Shown: positions 18,087-27,064 of the stretch, piece by piece | Position numbering within the stretch: position 1 is the stretch's first letter | How the letters are laid out: the number at the start of each line of letters is the position of its first letter | Source: Larkinella soli | GTDB taxonomy: Bacteria; Bacteroidota; Bacteroidia; Cytophagales; Spirosomataceae | Assembly (NCBI RefSeq): GCF_003703975.1 | Contig: NZ_ML112622.1 | Location: 1,971 to 65,970, forward strand | Reading direction: 5' to 3' | Length of the DNA: 64,000 nt | Translations under genes and position numbers: made by a program | Notes under the pieces: generated by a model | The model's input: the letters and a program-made list of their open reading frames with translations, nothing else | The model's database searches: none | What the model was told of the DNA's origin: nothing

Positions 18087-18734
18087 TCAGGGGTCGATCA
18101 GCCCCCAGCGGATGGCTTCCATAACCATGCCCACCCGGGTTTTGACGTTCATTTTCTGGAAAACCGACTCCCGGTAACCGTCGACGGTGCGGGAGCTGAC
18201 GCACATCCTGTCGGCGATTTCGTTATAGGTGAGTTCACTACAGGCTTTTTTCAGAAACTCGAACTCGCGGTCGCTGAAGTTGAAAAAGGCAGCCGGATTC
18301 GAGCCTCCGTCCGGGTTCAGGCTGCGGATGAGTTTGTCGGTGAAGAAATCGGAGTAGTGATAGCCCTTCGTGCGGAGGTCGTCGAGGGCCTGGCGCAGTT
18401 CGGACGGGCGGCAGCCTTTCAGCAGGTACCCTTTGGCACCCTGGCGCACCATCCGGACGATGTGTTCTTCCCGGTCCATCATGGACAGCACCATCACCTT
18501 GATTCCGGGGTGATGCTGCTTCAGATAGGCGGCCGTCTCAAAACCGTCCATCTCCGGCATACTGACGTCAAGCAGCACAATATCAGGCTTTTCCCCCCGG
18601 TTCAGATACCGGATCAGATCCCGCCCGTTTTCGGCGACAAACAGCACTTCGTAATCATCGAACTTCTGGATCAAGTCCGACAACGCCTGCGCTAACAACC
18701 GATGATCATCGGCAATGGCGATAGAGGTTTTCAC
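18087..18734 (-). CDS. NarL/FixJ-family response regulator
   Basis: DNA-binding regulator paired with the histidine kinase just upstream. The ~215-residue protein has a receiver domain (SIAIADDHRLL acidic pocket, phosphoacceptor in IVLLDVSMPEMDGFE, conserved K in KGYLLKGC) and a C-terminal LuxR HTH (LTYNEIADRMCVSSRTVDGY). GTG at 18734 starts VKTSIAIADDHR, the expected N-terminus; an in-frame ATG at 18788 would add 18 residues and cannot be excluded. Followed by a terminator. Target genes are unknown. Confidence 0.92.
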   Translation of the reverse strand: MKTSIAIADDHRLLAQALSDLIQKFDDYEVLFVAENGRDLIRYLNRGEKPDIVLLDVSMPEMDGFETAAYLKQHHPGIKVMVLSMMDREEHIVRMVRQGAKGYLLKGCRPSELRQALDDLRTKGYHYSDFFTDKLIRSLNPDGGSNPAAFFNFSDREFEFLKKACSELTYNEIADRMCVSSRTVDGYRESVFQKMNVKTRVGMVMEAIRWGLIDP

Positions 18735-18797
18735 TGGGGTAGGATTTTTGAGTGATGGTGAAATGTAGGATATGTATACCCCAAACACAAAATCCGG

Positions 18798-19652
18798 TTA
18801 CATATTTTCAGACAATCGCCCGCTCATTTTATCTTCCGGCGATTCCGCCTTCGGCATCGGCACTCTGATTTCGACCCGCGTGCCGGTATCGGGCCGGCTG
18901 GTCAGCAGACAGTCGCCCCCGAGCATTCGGGCGCGTTGCCGGAGGTTGAGCAGTCCGGAGCCGGAAAGTTCGGCCCCGCGCCGGGAAGTTTCCTCCGGGT
19001 TGAAGCCGGCGCCGTCGTCGGTAATAATTAGAATGAAGAAGTCGGCATGATATTCCGCGGTCAGGGTGAGTTGCTTGCCTCCGGAGTGCTTCATAGCGTT
19101 GGTGAGTGACTCCTGCGCCATGCGAAACAAAACGGTTTCCGCCTGTTCTCCAAGAGGATACGGCGCCCCGGCCACCAGGAACTGCGTCTGGAAACGGCCC
19201 GTCCGCCGGATGCGATCCATTTCCAGCGACAGGCTTTCCTTTAGCCCGAACCGCTGGACGGTCCCGTTGTCAAGGGTTTTGGAGAGGGCCCGGACATCCT
19301 GCAGCGTCCGTTCGACGGTTTCGATGGCGTGCCGGACGGCGGGACGGTGGGCGGTGCCGCTGAGGTCATCCTCCAGCACGCTCAGCTGGATCATGGTCAG
19401 CGAGAGCATCTGCCCGACGTGGTCGTGCAGTTCCTGCCCGATCTGCTGAAGCGTATGGTTTTGAATCTCGATCTGGGTTTGAAGAATTTCGCGTTGGTAA
19501 GTCTCAGTGAGGGTTTGTTTTTCCAAAAGTGTTTGTTTCCTCCGCCGGTGATAATAAAGGATGAAACTCACACCAAACAGGGCCATGAGCAACAAGGCAA
19601 TGGTGCCTGTTACAAGTACAATGAGGACGTCTCCGACCGAATTGTTATTCAT
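18798..19652 (-). CDS. membrane sensor histidine kinase, HisKA_3 type
   Basis: A 284-residue kinase with a single N-terminal membrane helix (~residues 8-31) and almost no periplasmic sensor, so it may sense membrane state or a partner protein. A coiled coil leads to the HisKA_3 box IGQELHDHVGQMLSL with the phosphorylated His, then an HATPase_c domain (MAQESLTNAMKHSG N-box, DDGAGFN G1, GSGLLNLRQRARMLGG). It overlaps the upstream membrane gene by 8 bp and precedes its response regulator, giving a likely three-gene operon. Confidence 0.92.
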   Translation of the reverse strand: MNNNSVGDVLIVLVTGTIALLLMALFGVSFILYYHRRRKQTLLEKQTLTETYQREILQTQIEIQNHTLQQIGQELHDHVGQMLSLTMIQLSVLEDDLSGTAHRPAVRHAIETVERTLQDVRALSKTLDNGTVQRFGLKESLSLEMDRIRRTGRFQTQFLVAGAPYPLGEQAETVLFRMAQESLTNAMKHSGGKQLTLTAEYHADFFILIITDDGAGFNPEETSRRGAELSGSGLLNLRQRARMLGGDCLLTSRPDTGTRVEIRVPMPKAESPEDKMSGRLSENM

Positions 19653-20316
19653 GGGTTTGGGCGAGACGAAACCTTACTAAAGAAGTAAGGCTTATAATTA
19701 AATACAGCAAATAATTAAATGCGTATCCTGCATAATATATTTTTCCACCAAGGGCTACGTCCTTCTCAATGAAATAATCGAGGGTTCCGAGGATGAAAAA
19801 ATTACCAAGGAAGTAAAACAGAATTCCGATTAAAACCCAAAACGTTTGATCTTTTTCCGGCTGATAACCATCTTCCCGATCAAGTAAGCCTCTAAAAAAT
19901 AAAAAACACCAGCTAACTACCAATATGGTTTCCGTCATAATGGCAAGTGAATTATTATGATTTGGAGGCTCCAGGAAGTACTCGAAAATGCCAACCAGAA
20001 AAACAAATATGGGAACCGATAGTAAAACCGCCCTCCGAAAAGCCGGTTTATTTAACGACCGATAAAAAATTATACTAACGATGATGTACTCAATAGGAGA
20101 AAGAAAATGATAAACGATAATATTATTCTGTTTAAGAGAAAAGTGGATATAGTCGGCTATTAATTCAGTAATCAGATGAACAGCCGCCAGAAAAAGAAGC
20201 GGCCTAAGGTTTTTTGGAACCCTTTTATAGTTGACGGTAAGAATAATAGCTGTTGCCGTTAAAAGTAAAAGATAAATTTTATCCGCAACAGATAATTTTA
20301 CTAACCACTCGGGCAT
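19645..20316 (-). CDS. multi-pass membrane protein of unknown function
   Basis: A 223-residue integral membrane protein with about seven predicted helices (for example IYLLLLTATAIILTV and YIIVSIIFY), short loops and a basic C-terminus. I recognise no family. Its stop overlaps the start of the histidine kinase by 8 bp, suggesting translational coupling and a possible sensory-input role for the kinase, which lacks its own sensor domain. The gene is clearly more AT-rich than its neighbours, hinting at separate origin. Confidence 0.75.
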   Translation of the reverse strand: MPEWLVKLSVADKIYLLLLTATAIILTVNYKRVPKNLRPLLFLAAVHLITELIADYIHFSLKQNNIIVYHFLSPIEYIIVSIIFYRSLNKPAFRRAVLLSVPIFVFLVGIFEYFLEPPNHNNSLAIMTETILVVSWCFLFFRGLLDREDGYQPEKDQTFWVLIGILFYFLGNFFILGTLDYFIEKDVALGGKIYYAGYAFNYLLYLIISLTSLVRFRLAQTHE

Positions 20317-20365
20317 AAGTAATGAGATAAATGGATTTCAATAGTGCATTCGTCTGCATGCCAAC

Positions 20366-20836
20366 TCAGGGAAATAAATTGTCTGGCAATAACTTAGCGG
20401 TTTCACGTGTTGTTCCGCAATGAGGGCTACGGCAATCAATCTGAAAAACGAAAGCATTCTTTGAAGGATCACCGTCCTCCGAAACCAAATCAGAAAACGG
20501 ATCAGTGGTGGTACTCCGGTTTACCGGCACGATCAGAAACGAGACGTCGTCATGGGTATCATCTGAGGAGTTCTCTTTGGTCAGATAAATTCGCAGGCCA
20601 TTGATAGTGGGATTACTGGAGAGCATGTTTTGCAGGACGTCTGAATCGATCGTACCCGCCAGTATGACTTCACCGGGGGGAACATTACTTCTGTTCGAAA
20701 CGAAGGTTTGATAATTCGTAACCTTCTCTTTTAGCAAACTCATACTTACATTCTGTCCGCCATAATTCGTCATTAAAGGGGAATTTAGCGGAACTTCCGA
20801 AGGCTGGGCGTTGGTCTTTCTTATTAAAACTGCCAT
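20366..20836 (-). CDS. hypothetical protein
   Basis: A 156-residue protein with no recognisable family, signal peptide or membrane segment. It is rich in Ser, Thr, Asn and Asp, with two Cys near the C-terminus in DCRSPHCGTT. An N-terminal SPLMTNYGGQNVSMSLLKEK block precedes a region with predicted strands (GLRIYLTKENSS). Codon use and low GC differ from the housekeeping neighbours. It lies 49 bp upstream of the membrane gene on the same strand and could be the first gene of that operon. Confidence 0.55.
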   Translation of the reverse strand: MAVLIRKTNAQPSEVPLNSPLMTNYGGQNVSMSLLKEKVTNYQTFVSNRSNVPPGEVILAGTIDSDVLQNMLSSNPTINGLRIYLTKENSSDDTHDDVSFLIVPVNRSTTTDPFSDLVSEDGDPSKNAFVFQIDCRSPHCGTTRETAKLLPDNLFP

Positions 20837-21146
20837 AGTCTGAAATTTTTGAATTTTTTGTTACAACCAGCCGAACCTAAAAAATTCTGAACTCAGTACC
20901 AACACCAAAATATTCAGGGTAACGCCTTCTATTATCTAAACGCCTTTTTTGATATTATTTTAAAGAGATCATGAATTATTATTAATTCCATCTATAAAAA
21001 AACGGGAAATTTCCCGGGTATTAAACCGGTGTTTTCCCCTCTTCATCTCCGGTATTTTTCCCGGCATATTTTAAAGTATTATCTAAAAGCAAACAGGCCC
21101 GGTCTCAATGACCGGGCCTGTTTGCTTTTAGATTCAACGGACCTTT
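20837..21146. other. AT-rich intergenic region
   Basis: About 310 bp with no credible ORF. It is strongly AT-rich between 20840 and 21000 and contains the metH terminator at 21081-21133. It includes the upstream region of the hypothetical gene at 20836, but no clear TAnnTTTG box on the minus strand was found there. Confidence 0.6.
21081..21133. terminator. Strong terminator downstream of metH
   Basis: A perfect 23-bp inverted repeat (21081-21103 with 21111-21133) with a 7-nt loop; GC-rich core, AT-rich base. It is 14 bp past the metH stop and is symmetric enough to act on both strands. Confidence 0.93.
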
Positions 21147-24100
21147 TTACGCATCATACCCCAGCACCGGCGCCAGCCAGCGCTCCACGTCCCCGACGCT
21201 CATGTTCTTTCGCTGGGCGTAGTCGAAAACCTGGTCTTTCGTAATCTTGCCGACAGCGAAATACCGGGATTCGGGGTGTGAGAAATAGAAACCACTGACC
21301 GACGAGGCCGGATACATGGCAAAACTTTCGGTCAGTTCGATACCGGCCTGACCCGCATCCAGCAGGTCGAACAGGATGCCCTTTTCGGTGTGATCCGGGC
21401 AGGCGGGATAACCCGGTGCCGGCCGGATGCCCCGGTATTCCTCCTTGATCAGTTCGTCGTTGCTCAGCTTTTCTTCGGGCGCATACGGCCAGAACTCCTT
21501 CCGGACGCGCTGGTGCATCAGCTCGGCGAAGGCTTCCGCCAGCCGGTCGGCGATGGCCTTGATCATGATGCTGTTGTAATCGTCGTGGTCGCGCTCGTAT
21601 TTTTCGATCAGGGCTTCGATCCCCACCCCGGCCGTTACCGCAAACCCGCCGAGGTAGTCTTCCCGACCCGATTCGAGCGGGGCAACGAAGTCGGAGAGGC
21701 AGTAGTTGGGCAGCCCCGGCGCCTTCTGGTTCTGCTGACGCAGAAAATGGAAGACGGCCTTCGTATCGTACAGCAGCGTACCGGCCGGCTTTTTCCGGCC
21801 GTCCGGATTGGCAATTCCAATGGAAGCGGTGGCGGATTGCAGATCCGCATCAGTCGGCGTCGGGATTGCCAATCCGGACGAGCGTTCGGCCGAGCGCTCC
21901 GCGGAGCGGCTTAGTTTGTATTCCAGGTGCAGGTGCGAACCGTGCCGCTCGCAGGGTATCTCGCGGGCGATCTCCTCGAAATCGTGCAGAATGATGTCGT
22001 CATCGGTGGAGTTGGCCGGAAAGAATCCGACCACGGCATGGGCTTTCAGCAGCTTTTGATCGATCACCTCCTGCAGGAGCCGGCTGGCGTCGTCGAACAG
22101 CTTCCGGGCCTCGGCACCGACGACGGCGTCCTCGAAAATCTTCGGGTATTTGCCGTGAAGCTGCCAGGTCTGGAAGAACGGCGTCCAGTCGATGTACTTC
22201 GCAATTTCTTCGAGTGGGTAATCCTTAAAATACCGGTTGCCCAGGAAGGTCGGCTTCACCGGCTCGAAGTCGGACCAGTCGATGGCCGTGCGGTTGTGCC
22301 GGGCCTGGCCGATGGTCAGGTAGTTCTTATCCTGCCGGCGTCTGGCGTGGTCTTCCCGGAGTTTCGCATATTCGGCCTTGATTTCCCGGAAAATATCCTC
22401 CCGGGTCGCATCCGTTTCGCTCGTCAGCCGCCCGGCTACCGGAACGCTCCGGCTGGCGTCCAGCACGTGGATCACCGGCCCTGAGTAGTGCGGGTCGATT
22501 TTCACGGCGGTATGAATCCGGGAGGTCGTCGCCCCGCCGATCAGCAGCGGGATGGTGAAGCCCTGGCGCTCCATCTCCTTCGCCACCCCGACCATTTCGT
22601 CGAGAGAAGGCGTAATCAGACCGCTCAGGCCAATGATGTCGACGTTATGCTTCCGGGCTTCATCCAGGATTTTCTGGGTCGGCACCATCACGCCCAGGTC
22701 GACGATCTGGTAGTTATTGCATCCGAGCACCACCCCGACGATGTTCTTTCCGATGTCGTGCACGTCGCCCTTCACGGTCGCCATCAGGATTTTTCCGGCG
22801 GCCCGGGAGTCGGCCGTTTTTTCGGCTTCGATGAAAGGCAGCAGATAGGCCACGGCTTTTTTCATGACCCGGGCCGACTTCACCACCTGCGGCAGAAACA
22901 TCTTGCCTTCTCCGAACAGGTCACCGACCACGTTCATACCGTCCATCAGCGGCCCTTCGATCACCTGGAGCGGTCGGTCGTACTGCTGCCGGGCTTCCTC
23001 CACATCTGCGTCGATGTAGTCGGTAATGCCTTTCACGAGGGCGTGTTTCAGCCGCTGCTGAACCGGTTCGAGCCGCCAGCTTTCGTCCTGAACCACCTCC
23101 TTGCCTTTCGCCTTGACGGTTTCGGCAAACTCGACCAGCCGTTCGGTGGCGTCGGGCCGCCGGTTGAGCAGCACGTCCTCGCAGCGTTCAAGCAGGTCTT
23201 TCGGAATTTCGTCGTAAACCGCCAGCTGACCGGCATTGACGATGCCCATGTCCATGCCGGCCCGGATGGCGTGGTACAGGAAAGCCGAGTGCATGGCTTC
23301 CCGCACCACCTCGTTTCCGCGGAAACTGAACGAAATATTGGAAACGCCCCCGCTTACCTTCGCCAGCGGCAGGTTTTCCTTGATCCAGCGGACGGCGTTG
23401 ATATAGTCGACGGCGTAGTTGTTGTGTTCCTCGATTCCGGTCGCCACCGTCAGGATGTTGGGGTCGAAAATAATGTCCTGGGGCGGAAAACCGACTTTGT
23501 CGACCATGATGCGGTAGGCCCGCTCACAGATTTCCGTGCGTCGTTCGTAATTGTCGGCCTGGCCGGTTTCGTCGAACGCCATCACCACCGCAGCCGCGCC
23601 GTAGCGTTTGATGAGCCGGGCGCGTTCGATGAAGGCGGCTTCTCCTTCCTTGAGGGAGATGGAGTTGACGATGGCCTTGCCCTGTACGCATTTCAGCCCG
23701 GCCTCGATCACCTCCCACTTCGAGGAGTCGATCATGACGGGAACGCGGGCGATGTCCGGTTCCGACGCGATCAGGTTCAGGAAGGTGGTCATGGCCTCGA
23801 CCGAATCGAGCATGCCCTCGTCCATGTTCACGTCGATGACCTGTGCCCCGTTCTCGACCTGCTGCCGGGCCACGGCCAGGGCCGACTCGTAATCGCCGGA
23901 TTTGATCATCCGTGCGAACGCCTTGGAGCCGGTTACGTTGGTCCGCTCCCCGACGTTGACAAAATTGGTCGTTTCGGTGATTTTCAGCGGTTCCAGCCCG
24001 GAGAGCTTCTGGTAGGGTTCGGCGGCCGGTTTCGGGCGGGGCGGGTATTTGGCCGCGGCTGCGGCAATGGCCCGGATGTGGTCCGGGGTGGAGCCGCAGC

Positions 24101-25019
24101 ACCCCCCGACGATGTTGACGAAACCGTCGCGCACGAAGCCCTCGATTTCGGCCGCCATCTGTTCCGGCGTCTGGTCGTACTCGCCGAACTCGTTCGGCAG
24201 GCCGGCATTCGGGTAGGCGGAGGTGAAAAATGGAGACTCTTTCGCCAGGGTCTGCACGTAAGGACGCAGCAGTTCGGCACCGAGCGCACAGTTCAGGCCG
24301 ACACTCAGCAGCGGCAGGTGCGATACCGAATAGAGGAAGGCCTCGGTCGTCTGGCCCGACAGCGTCCGGCCCGAGGCATCGGTGATCGTACCGGAAACCA
24401 TGATGGGCAGCGGCTCCCGGCCTGTATCCGTAAAATATTTGTCGATGGCGAACAGCGCGGCTTTGGCGTTGAGCGTATCGGTGATGGTCTCGATCAGCAG
24501 CAGATCGGCCCCGCCCTCCACCAGACCGCTGACCTGGGTGTAGAAGGCCTCCACCAGCTGATCGAAGTTGATGGAGCGATACCCCGGGTTATTGACGTCG
24601 GGCGAAAGCGAGGCCAGCCGGGTAGTGGGGCCCATAGCGCCGGCCACGAACCGGGGTTTGTCGGGCGTCAGGCGGGTTACCTCGTCGGCCACCTCGCGGG
24701 CGATCTTTGCCGACTGATAGTTGAGTTCGTAAACCAGATCCTCCATATGGTAGTCGGCCATGGCGACCCAGGTACCGCTGAAGGTGTTGGTTTCGATGAT
24801 GTCTGAACCGGCATCCAGATACTGCCGGTGAATTTCCTTAATGATTTCCGGCTTCGTAATCGAGAGCAGGTCGTTATTTCCCTTCAGTTCGTGCGGCCAG
24901 TCGGCAAAACGTTCTCCGCGGTAATCGGCATCGGTGAGTTTATACCGCTGGATCATGGTCCCCATCGCGCCGTCGAGGATGAGGATGCGCTGTTGAAGAA
25001 GGTCGGTCAGCTTTTTCAA
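21147..25019 (-). CDS. metH: cobalamin-dependent methionine synthase
   Basis: Transfers the methyl group of 5-methyl-THF to homocysteine through methylcobalamin. About 1290 residues with all modules in order: homocysteine-binding barrel with zinc-ligand segment [11 protein letters not shown], pterin-binding domain ([16 protein letters not shown]), B12 cap and B12-binding domain with the lower-ligand motif [11 protein letters not shown], and a reactivation domain ([17 protein letters not shown]-like segment and [13 protein letters not shown]). Start is uncertain: TTG at 25019 gives [13 protein letters not shown], matching the family N-terminus; a GTG at 25070 lies within a leader hairpin. A palindromic in-frame insertion occupies residues ~1038-1073 of the reactivation domain. 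Controlled by a SAM-I riboswitch. Confidence 0.95.
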   Translation of the reverse strand: MKKLTDLLQQRILILDGAMGTMIQRYKLTDADYRGERFADWPHELKGNNDLLSITKPEIIKEIHRQYLDAGSDIIETNTFSGTWVAMADYHMEDLVYELNYQSAKIAREVADEVTRLTPDKPRFVAGAMGPTTRLASLSPDVNNPGYRSINFDQLVEAFYTQVSGLVEGGADLLLIETITDTLNAKAALFAIDKYFTDTGREPLPIMVSGTITDASGRTLSGQTTEAFLYSVSHLPLLSVGLNCALGAELLRPYVQTLAKESPFFTSAYPNAGLPNEFGEYDQTPEQMAAEIEGFVRDGFVNIVGGCCGSTPDHIRAIAAAAAKYPPRPKPAAEPYQKLSGLEPLKITETTNFVNVGERTNVTGSKAFARMIKSGDYESALAVARQQVENGAQVIDVNMDEGMLDSVEAMTTFLNLIASEPDIARVPVMIDSSKWEVIEAGLKCVQGKAIVNSISLKEGEAAFIERARLIKRYGAAAVVMAFDETGQADNYERRTEICERAYRIMVDKVGFPPQDIIFDPNILTVATGIEEHNNYAVDYINAVRWIKENLPLAKVSGGVSNISFSFRGNEVVREAMHSAFLYHAIRAGMDMGIVNAGQLAVYDEIPKDLLERCEDVLLNRRPDATERLVEFAETVKAKGKEVVQDESWRLEPVQQRLKHALVKGITDYIDADVEEARQQYDRPLQVIEGPLMDGMNVVGDLFGEGKMFLPQVVKSARVMKKAVAYLLPFIEAEKTADSRAAGKILMATVKGDVHDIGKNIVGVVLGCNNYQIVDLGVMVPTQKILDEARKHNVDIIGLSGLITPSLDEMVGVAKEMERQGFTIPLLIGGATTSRIHTAVKIDPHYSGPVIHVLDASRSVPVAGRLTSETDATREDIFREIKAEYAKLREDHARRRQDKNYLTIGQARHNRTAIDWSDFEPVKPTFLGNRYFKDYPLEEIAKYIDWTPFFQTWQLHGKYPKIFEDAVVGAEARKLFDDASRLLQEVIDQKLLKAHAVVGFFPANSTDDDIILHDFEEIAREIPCERHGSHLHLEYKLSRSAERSAERSSGLAIPTPTDADLQSATASIGIANPDGRKKPAGTLLYDTKAVFHFLRQQNQKAPGLPNYCLSDFVAPLESGREDYLGGFAVTAGVGIEALIEKYERDHDDYNSIMIKAIADRLAEAFAELMHQRVRKEFWPYAPEEKLSNDELIKEEYRGIRPAPGYPACPDHTEKGILFDLLDAGQAGIELTESFAMYPASSVSGFYFSHPESRYFAVGKITKDQVFDYAQRKNMSVGDVERWLAPVLGYDA
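21801..21907. repeat. Palindromic repeat inserted in frame in metH
   Basis: Nested inverted repeats: an outer 18-bp pair (21801-21818 with 21862-21879, one mismatch), an inner GCGGAT/ATCCGC hairpin (21832-21848), and an adjoining perfect palindrome GCTCCGCGGAGC (21896-21907). It encodes a Ser/Ala/Glu/Arg-rich segment between two conserved parts of the reactivation domain and keeps the frame open. The E. coli protein, as I recall its sequence, has no counterpart here. Confidence 0.75.
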
Positions 25020-25156
25020 GTACTGTGTAGATTTAGCTTCTGAATCCCGCAGTCTTCCGCCTGCGGGCACGCGTTTCCGGCCCGATCAGATCGGGTGACG
25101 GGCAAACATACGTTGGTGGCTTATCGAAGAAAGGCAGGCCGGGAGCAGGCTTTCAA

Positions 25157-25256
25157 CTTATCTTTCCCCGATTTGGGGGTGGAAAGTGGCACCTTTTTCC
25201 TAAAGAATGGTTGCCAAGACATCGTCGGGTCCAATCCCTCCGTCTTTCTGGATAAG
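25157..25256 (-). promoter_or_regulatory. SAM-I (S-box) riboswitch controlling metH
   Basis: Read on the minus strand, the element starts CTTATC and ends GATAAG (P1 pairing). Inside are the conserved core GACGGAGGGATTGGACCC and GATGTCTTGGCAACC, followed by the P3/P4 half GGTGCCACTTTCCACCC. These match the S-box consensus closely. SAM binding should lower metH expression. Downstream hairpins CCCGATCTGATCGGG (25081-25095) and CCCGCAG/CTGCGGG (25046-25067) may form the expression platform; neither has a T-run, suggesting translational control. Confidence 0.93.
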
Positions 25257-25263
25257 CGTCTTA

Positions 25264-25294
25264 CAAAAATACAAATAAGGCCGGTCTTCGCCAA
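25264..25294 (-). promoter_or_regulatory. Promoter of metH
   Basis: Minus-strand TTG (25292-25294), 20-nt spacer and TATTTTTG (25264-25271) match the Bacteroidota sigma consensus. It sits inside the terminator hairpin of the upstream operon and ends 7 bp before the riboswitch. Confidence 0.7.
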
Positions 25295-25327
25295 AACAAT
25301 TTCTTGCGGGCGAAAACCGGCCTTATT
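25274..25327 (-). terminator. Terminator of the carbamoyltransferase/SxtJ cassette
   Basis: A 12-bp stem (25274-25285 with 25316-25327), extended by an inner TTCGCC/GGCGAA pairing, 16 bp after the SxtJ-like stop. It overlaps the metH promoter. Confidence 0.8.
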
Positions 25328-25342
25328 ATTCGGCAGTCGGGG

Positions 25343-25705
25343 TTACCAGGTCTGTTCCAGGTCCTCCTTGGTGTAGGTATGATTCCGCTCGTGGTACAGA
25401 GAGGCTCCGTTGTTCCGCTTTACGGACATCGGGTTTTTAGCCGTCAGGCGGTAGAGGAGGGCAATCGGGAACAGGAACACCCAGAACAGAATGGTCAGGA
25501 TGATCTTCCCGTTGATGGTTCCCAGCACCTCGGCGATTTTGAACCAGACCCAGACGATGCCGTTGCCGACGGCCGGGATCATCAGACTCAGAACGCCCAC
25601 GGCCGCGGCCGCATACAGCCAGTACACCGATTTGAAGATAAAATACAGGACCAGCAGACCGGTGACGATCACCAGCTGGGCCTTGACACGATCCAGAGCA
25701 CTCAT
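25343..25705 (-). CDS. SxtJ-like membrane protein
   Basis: A 120-residue protein with two hydrophobic regions (residues ~10-45, probably two helices, and ~68-86), then a polar basic C-terminus ending YTKEDLEQTW. It resembles the small SxtJ family found beside carbamoyltransferases in bacterial glycan and natural-product loci. Its role is unknown; the constant linkage suggests it helps carbamoylation or handling of the carbamoylated product at the membrane. It is the last gene of a four-gene unit, 15 bp after the DUF5989 gene. Confidence 0.8.
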   Translation of the reverse strand: MSALDRVKAQLVIVTGLLVLYFIFKSVYWLYAAAAVGVLSLMIPAVGNGIVWVWFKIAEVLGTINGKIILTILFWVFLFPIALLYRLTAKNPMSVKRNNGASLYHERNHTYTKEDLEQTW

Positions 25706-25720
25706 AGCCAGACGATTTCT

Positions 25721-25870
25721 TTAAAACAGGGTATAGATAAACGGTGCAACGGCCGACCCACCGCCGATGACGATGATGACGCCGATCAGCAGCAGCAGCA
25801 GAATGACCGGGGCCAACCACCACTTTTTACGCTGCTGCAGAAAACCGAAGATGTCTCTGAGAAAGTCCAT
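25721..25870 (-). CDS. DUF5989-like small membrane protein
   Basis: A 49-residue protein, MDFLRDIFGFLQQRKKWWLA at its start, followed by one hydrophobic helix and a Gly-rich turn ending APFIYTLF. The pattern (amphipathic helix, RKKWW, single membrane segment) matches the DUF5989/SxtK-type proteins that accompany SxtJ and carbamoyltransferase. The ATG is at 25870 and the TAA at 25721. It sits 19 bp after the SGNH hydrolase and 15 bp before the SxtJ-like gene. Function unknown. Confidence 0.85.
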   Translation of the reverse strand: MDFLRDIFGFLQQRKKWWLAPVILLLLLIGVIIVIGGGSAVAPFIYTLF

Positions 25871-25889
25871 GATTCTTTTGATTAAAACT

Positions 25890-27032
25890 TCATTGCTGTG
25901 ATTTGGTAAAACGGGACGTCATCATCCGGGAAAGCTGCTCACCCACCCGTTGATTGACGACGGCGCTGGCGTGAAAGTCATTCCGCCCCACGATGCGGTC
26001 GGCGGGGTCGATGTCTTTCACCAGCGAGCTGACGAGCAGCACCGGAACCTGGTTTTTCTGAAAAAACTCTACCACCGGACGGGTGTACTGCGTCGTTTTC
26101 TCCAGATTGTGGGAGAACGGAAACAGCACCACATACAGCGGGATCGAATTTGTCCGGCAATATGTAACGAACTGGTTCAGGTCGCTCAGGTGCGCCCCCA
26201 GAATGGCCGGGTCCGTATAGACTTTCCGGGCGTAATCCTCGAAGGGCGTGGCGCCACTGCCGTGGGGCAGCTGCCAGTAAATGTAATTCAGGAGGTACGA
26301 CTTCTGGAACAGAACGCGAAGCCTCCCCGGCAAATCGCTGTAGGGCTGAAAAGCCGCCGGCGTCACTCCCTTTTCCCTCGCCACCTTCTCGATGTCGTTT
26401 GGAAAATACTGGAGTACGACCGCGTCCGGCTTCACCCCGAACTTCTCGAACCGCCGGTATTCATCCCGGGTATCGGAACCCGACACCCCGAGGTTATACA
26501 CAACATACTGCCGGTTGCCCAGGCCTTTCGCCAGGATGTTGGAATACCGCTCTTCCACCTGCTTCAGACCGTGGCCGGCGGTATAGGAATCGCCGACGAC
26601 GATGATCTTTTTCTTGCCGGTGGTGTCGACATGCTCCGCGTCGCGGTAGCCGAGCGAGTTGACCGGCGGCCAGTACCGCTCGAACCAGATGTGGGAAGCC
26701 AGCGTCAGGCCCCCCTCGTGGCTCTGGGAAACGAACATAAAGGCTATTTCCAACACCACCAGCAGCATGATCATCGGAATGAGCAGCGTGGCGCCGTTGG
26801 CCAGCCATTTCGGCGCCTTCTGGTTCTTGATGACCCCGTAATAGAACAGCCGCAGCACTTCGATGAGCAGCAGCAGCAGCAGACTGGCTTTCGCCAGCCG
26901 GACGTAAATATTGTCAAATAATTCGTAATAAGGATATTCGAACGTAATCTTCAGCCGTTCGCTGAAATAAATGAAAACGACCAGGAAGCTAAGAAAAACA
27001 AGCCTGATCAGACTACTGACGACCTTCGACAT
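25890..27032 (-). CDS. membrane-anchored SGNH/GDSL hydrolase
   Basis: A 380-residue protein with three N-terminal membrane helices (to about residue 105) and an extracytoplasmic SGNH domain. The catalytic block is VVGDSYTAGHG (Ser near residue 148), block II Gly is in NLGVSGSDTRDEY, the Asn of block III in QYFPNDIEK, and the Asp/His pair in NDFHASAVVN near the C-terminus. Such enzymes add or remove acyl groups on glycans. Its place between a carbamoyltransferase and DUF5989/SxtJ suggests glycan or lipid-linked sugar modification; the substrate is unknown. Confidence 0.88.
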   Translation of the reverse strand: MSKVVSSLIRLVFLSFLVVFIYFSERLKITFEYPYYELFDNIYVRLAKASLLLLLLIEVLRLFYYGVIKNQKAPKWLANGATLLIPMIMLLVVLEIAFMFVSQSHEGGLTLASHIWFERYWPPVNSLGYRDAEHVDTTGKKKIIVVGDSYTAGHGLKQVEERYSNILAKGLGNRQYVVYNLGVSGSDTRDEYRRFEKFGVKPDAVVLQYFPNDIEKVAREKGVTPAAFQPYSDLPGRLRVLFQKSYLLNYIYWQLPHGSGATPFEDYARKVYTDPAILGAHLSDLNQFVTYCRTNSIPLYVVLFPFSHNLEKTTQYTRPVVEFFQKNQVPVLLVSSLVKDIDPADRIVGRNDFHASAVVNQRVGEQLSRMMTSRFTKSQQ

Positions 27033-27064
27033 TGCAGTTCAGATGTTGATAAAAGGTAGCAGGT

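Noticed and set aside
22488-24806. A 772-codon plus-strand open frame
   Set aside because: It is antisense to metH and its product is His/Gly/Asp-rich with no domain, a usual artefact of GC-rich coding DNA.
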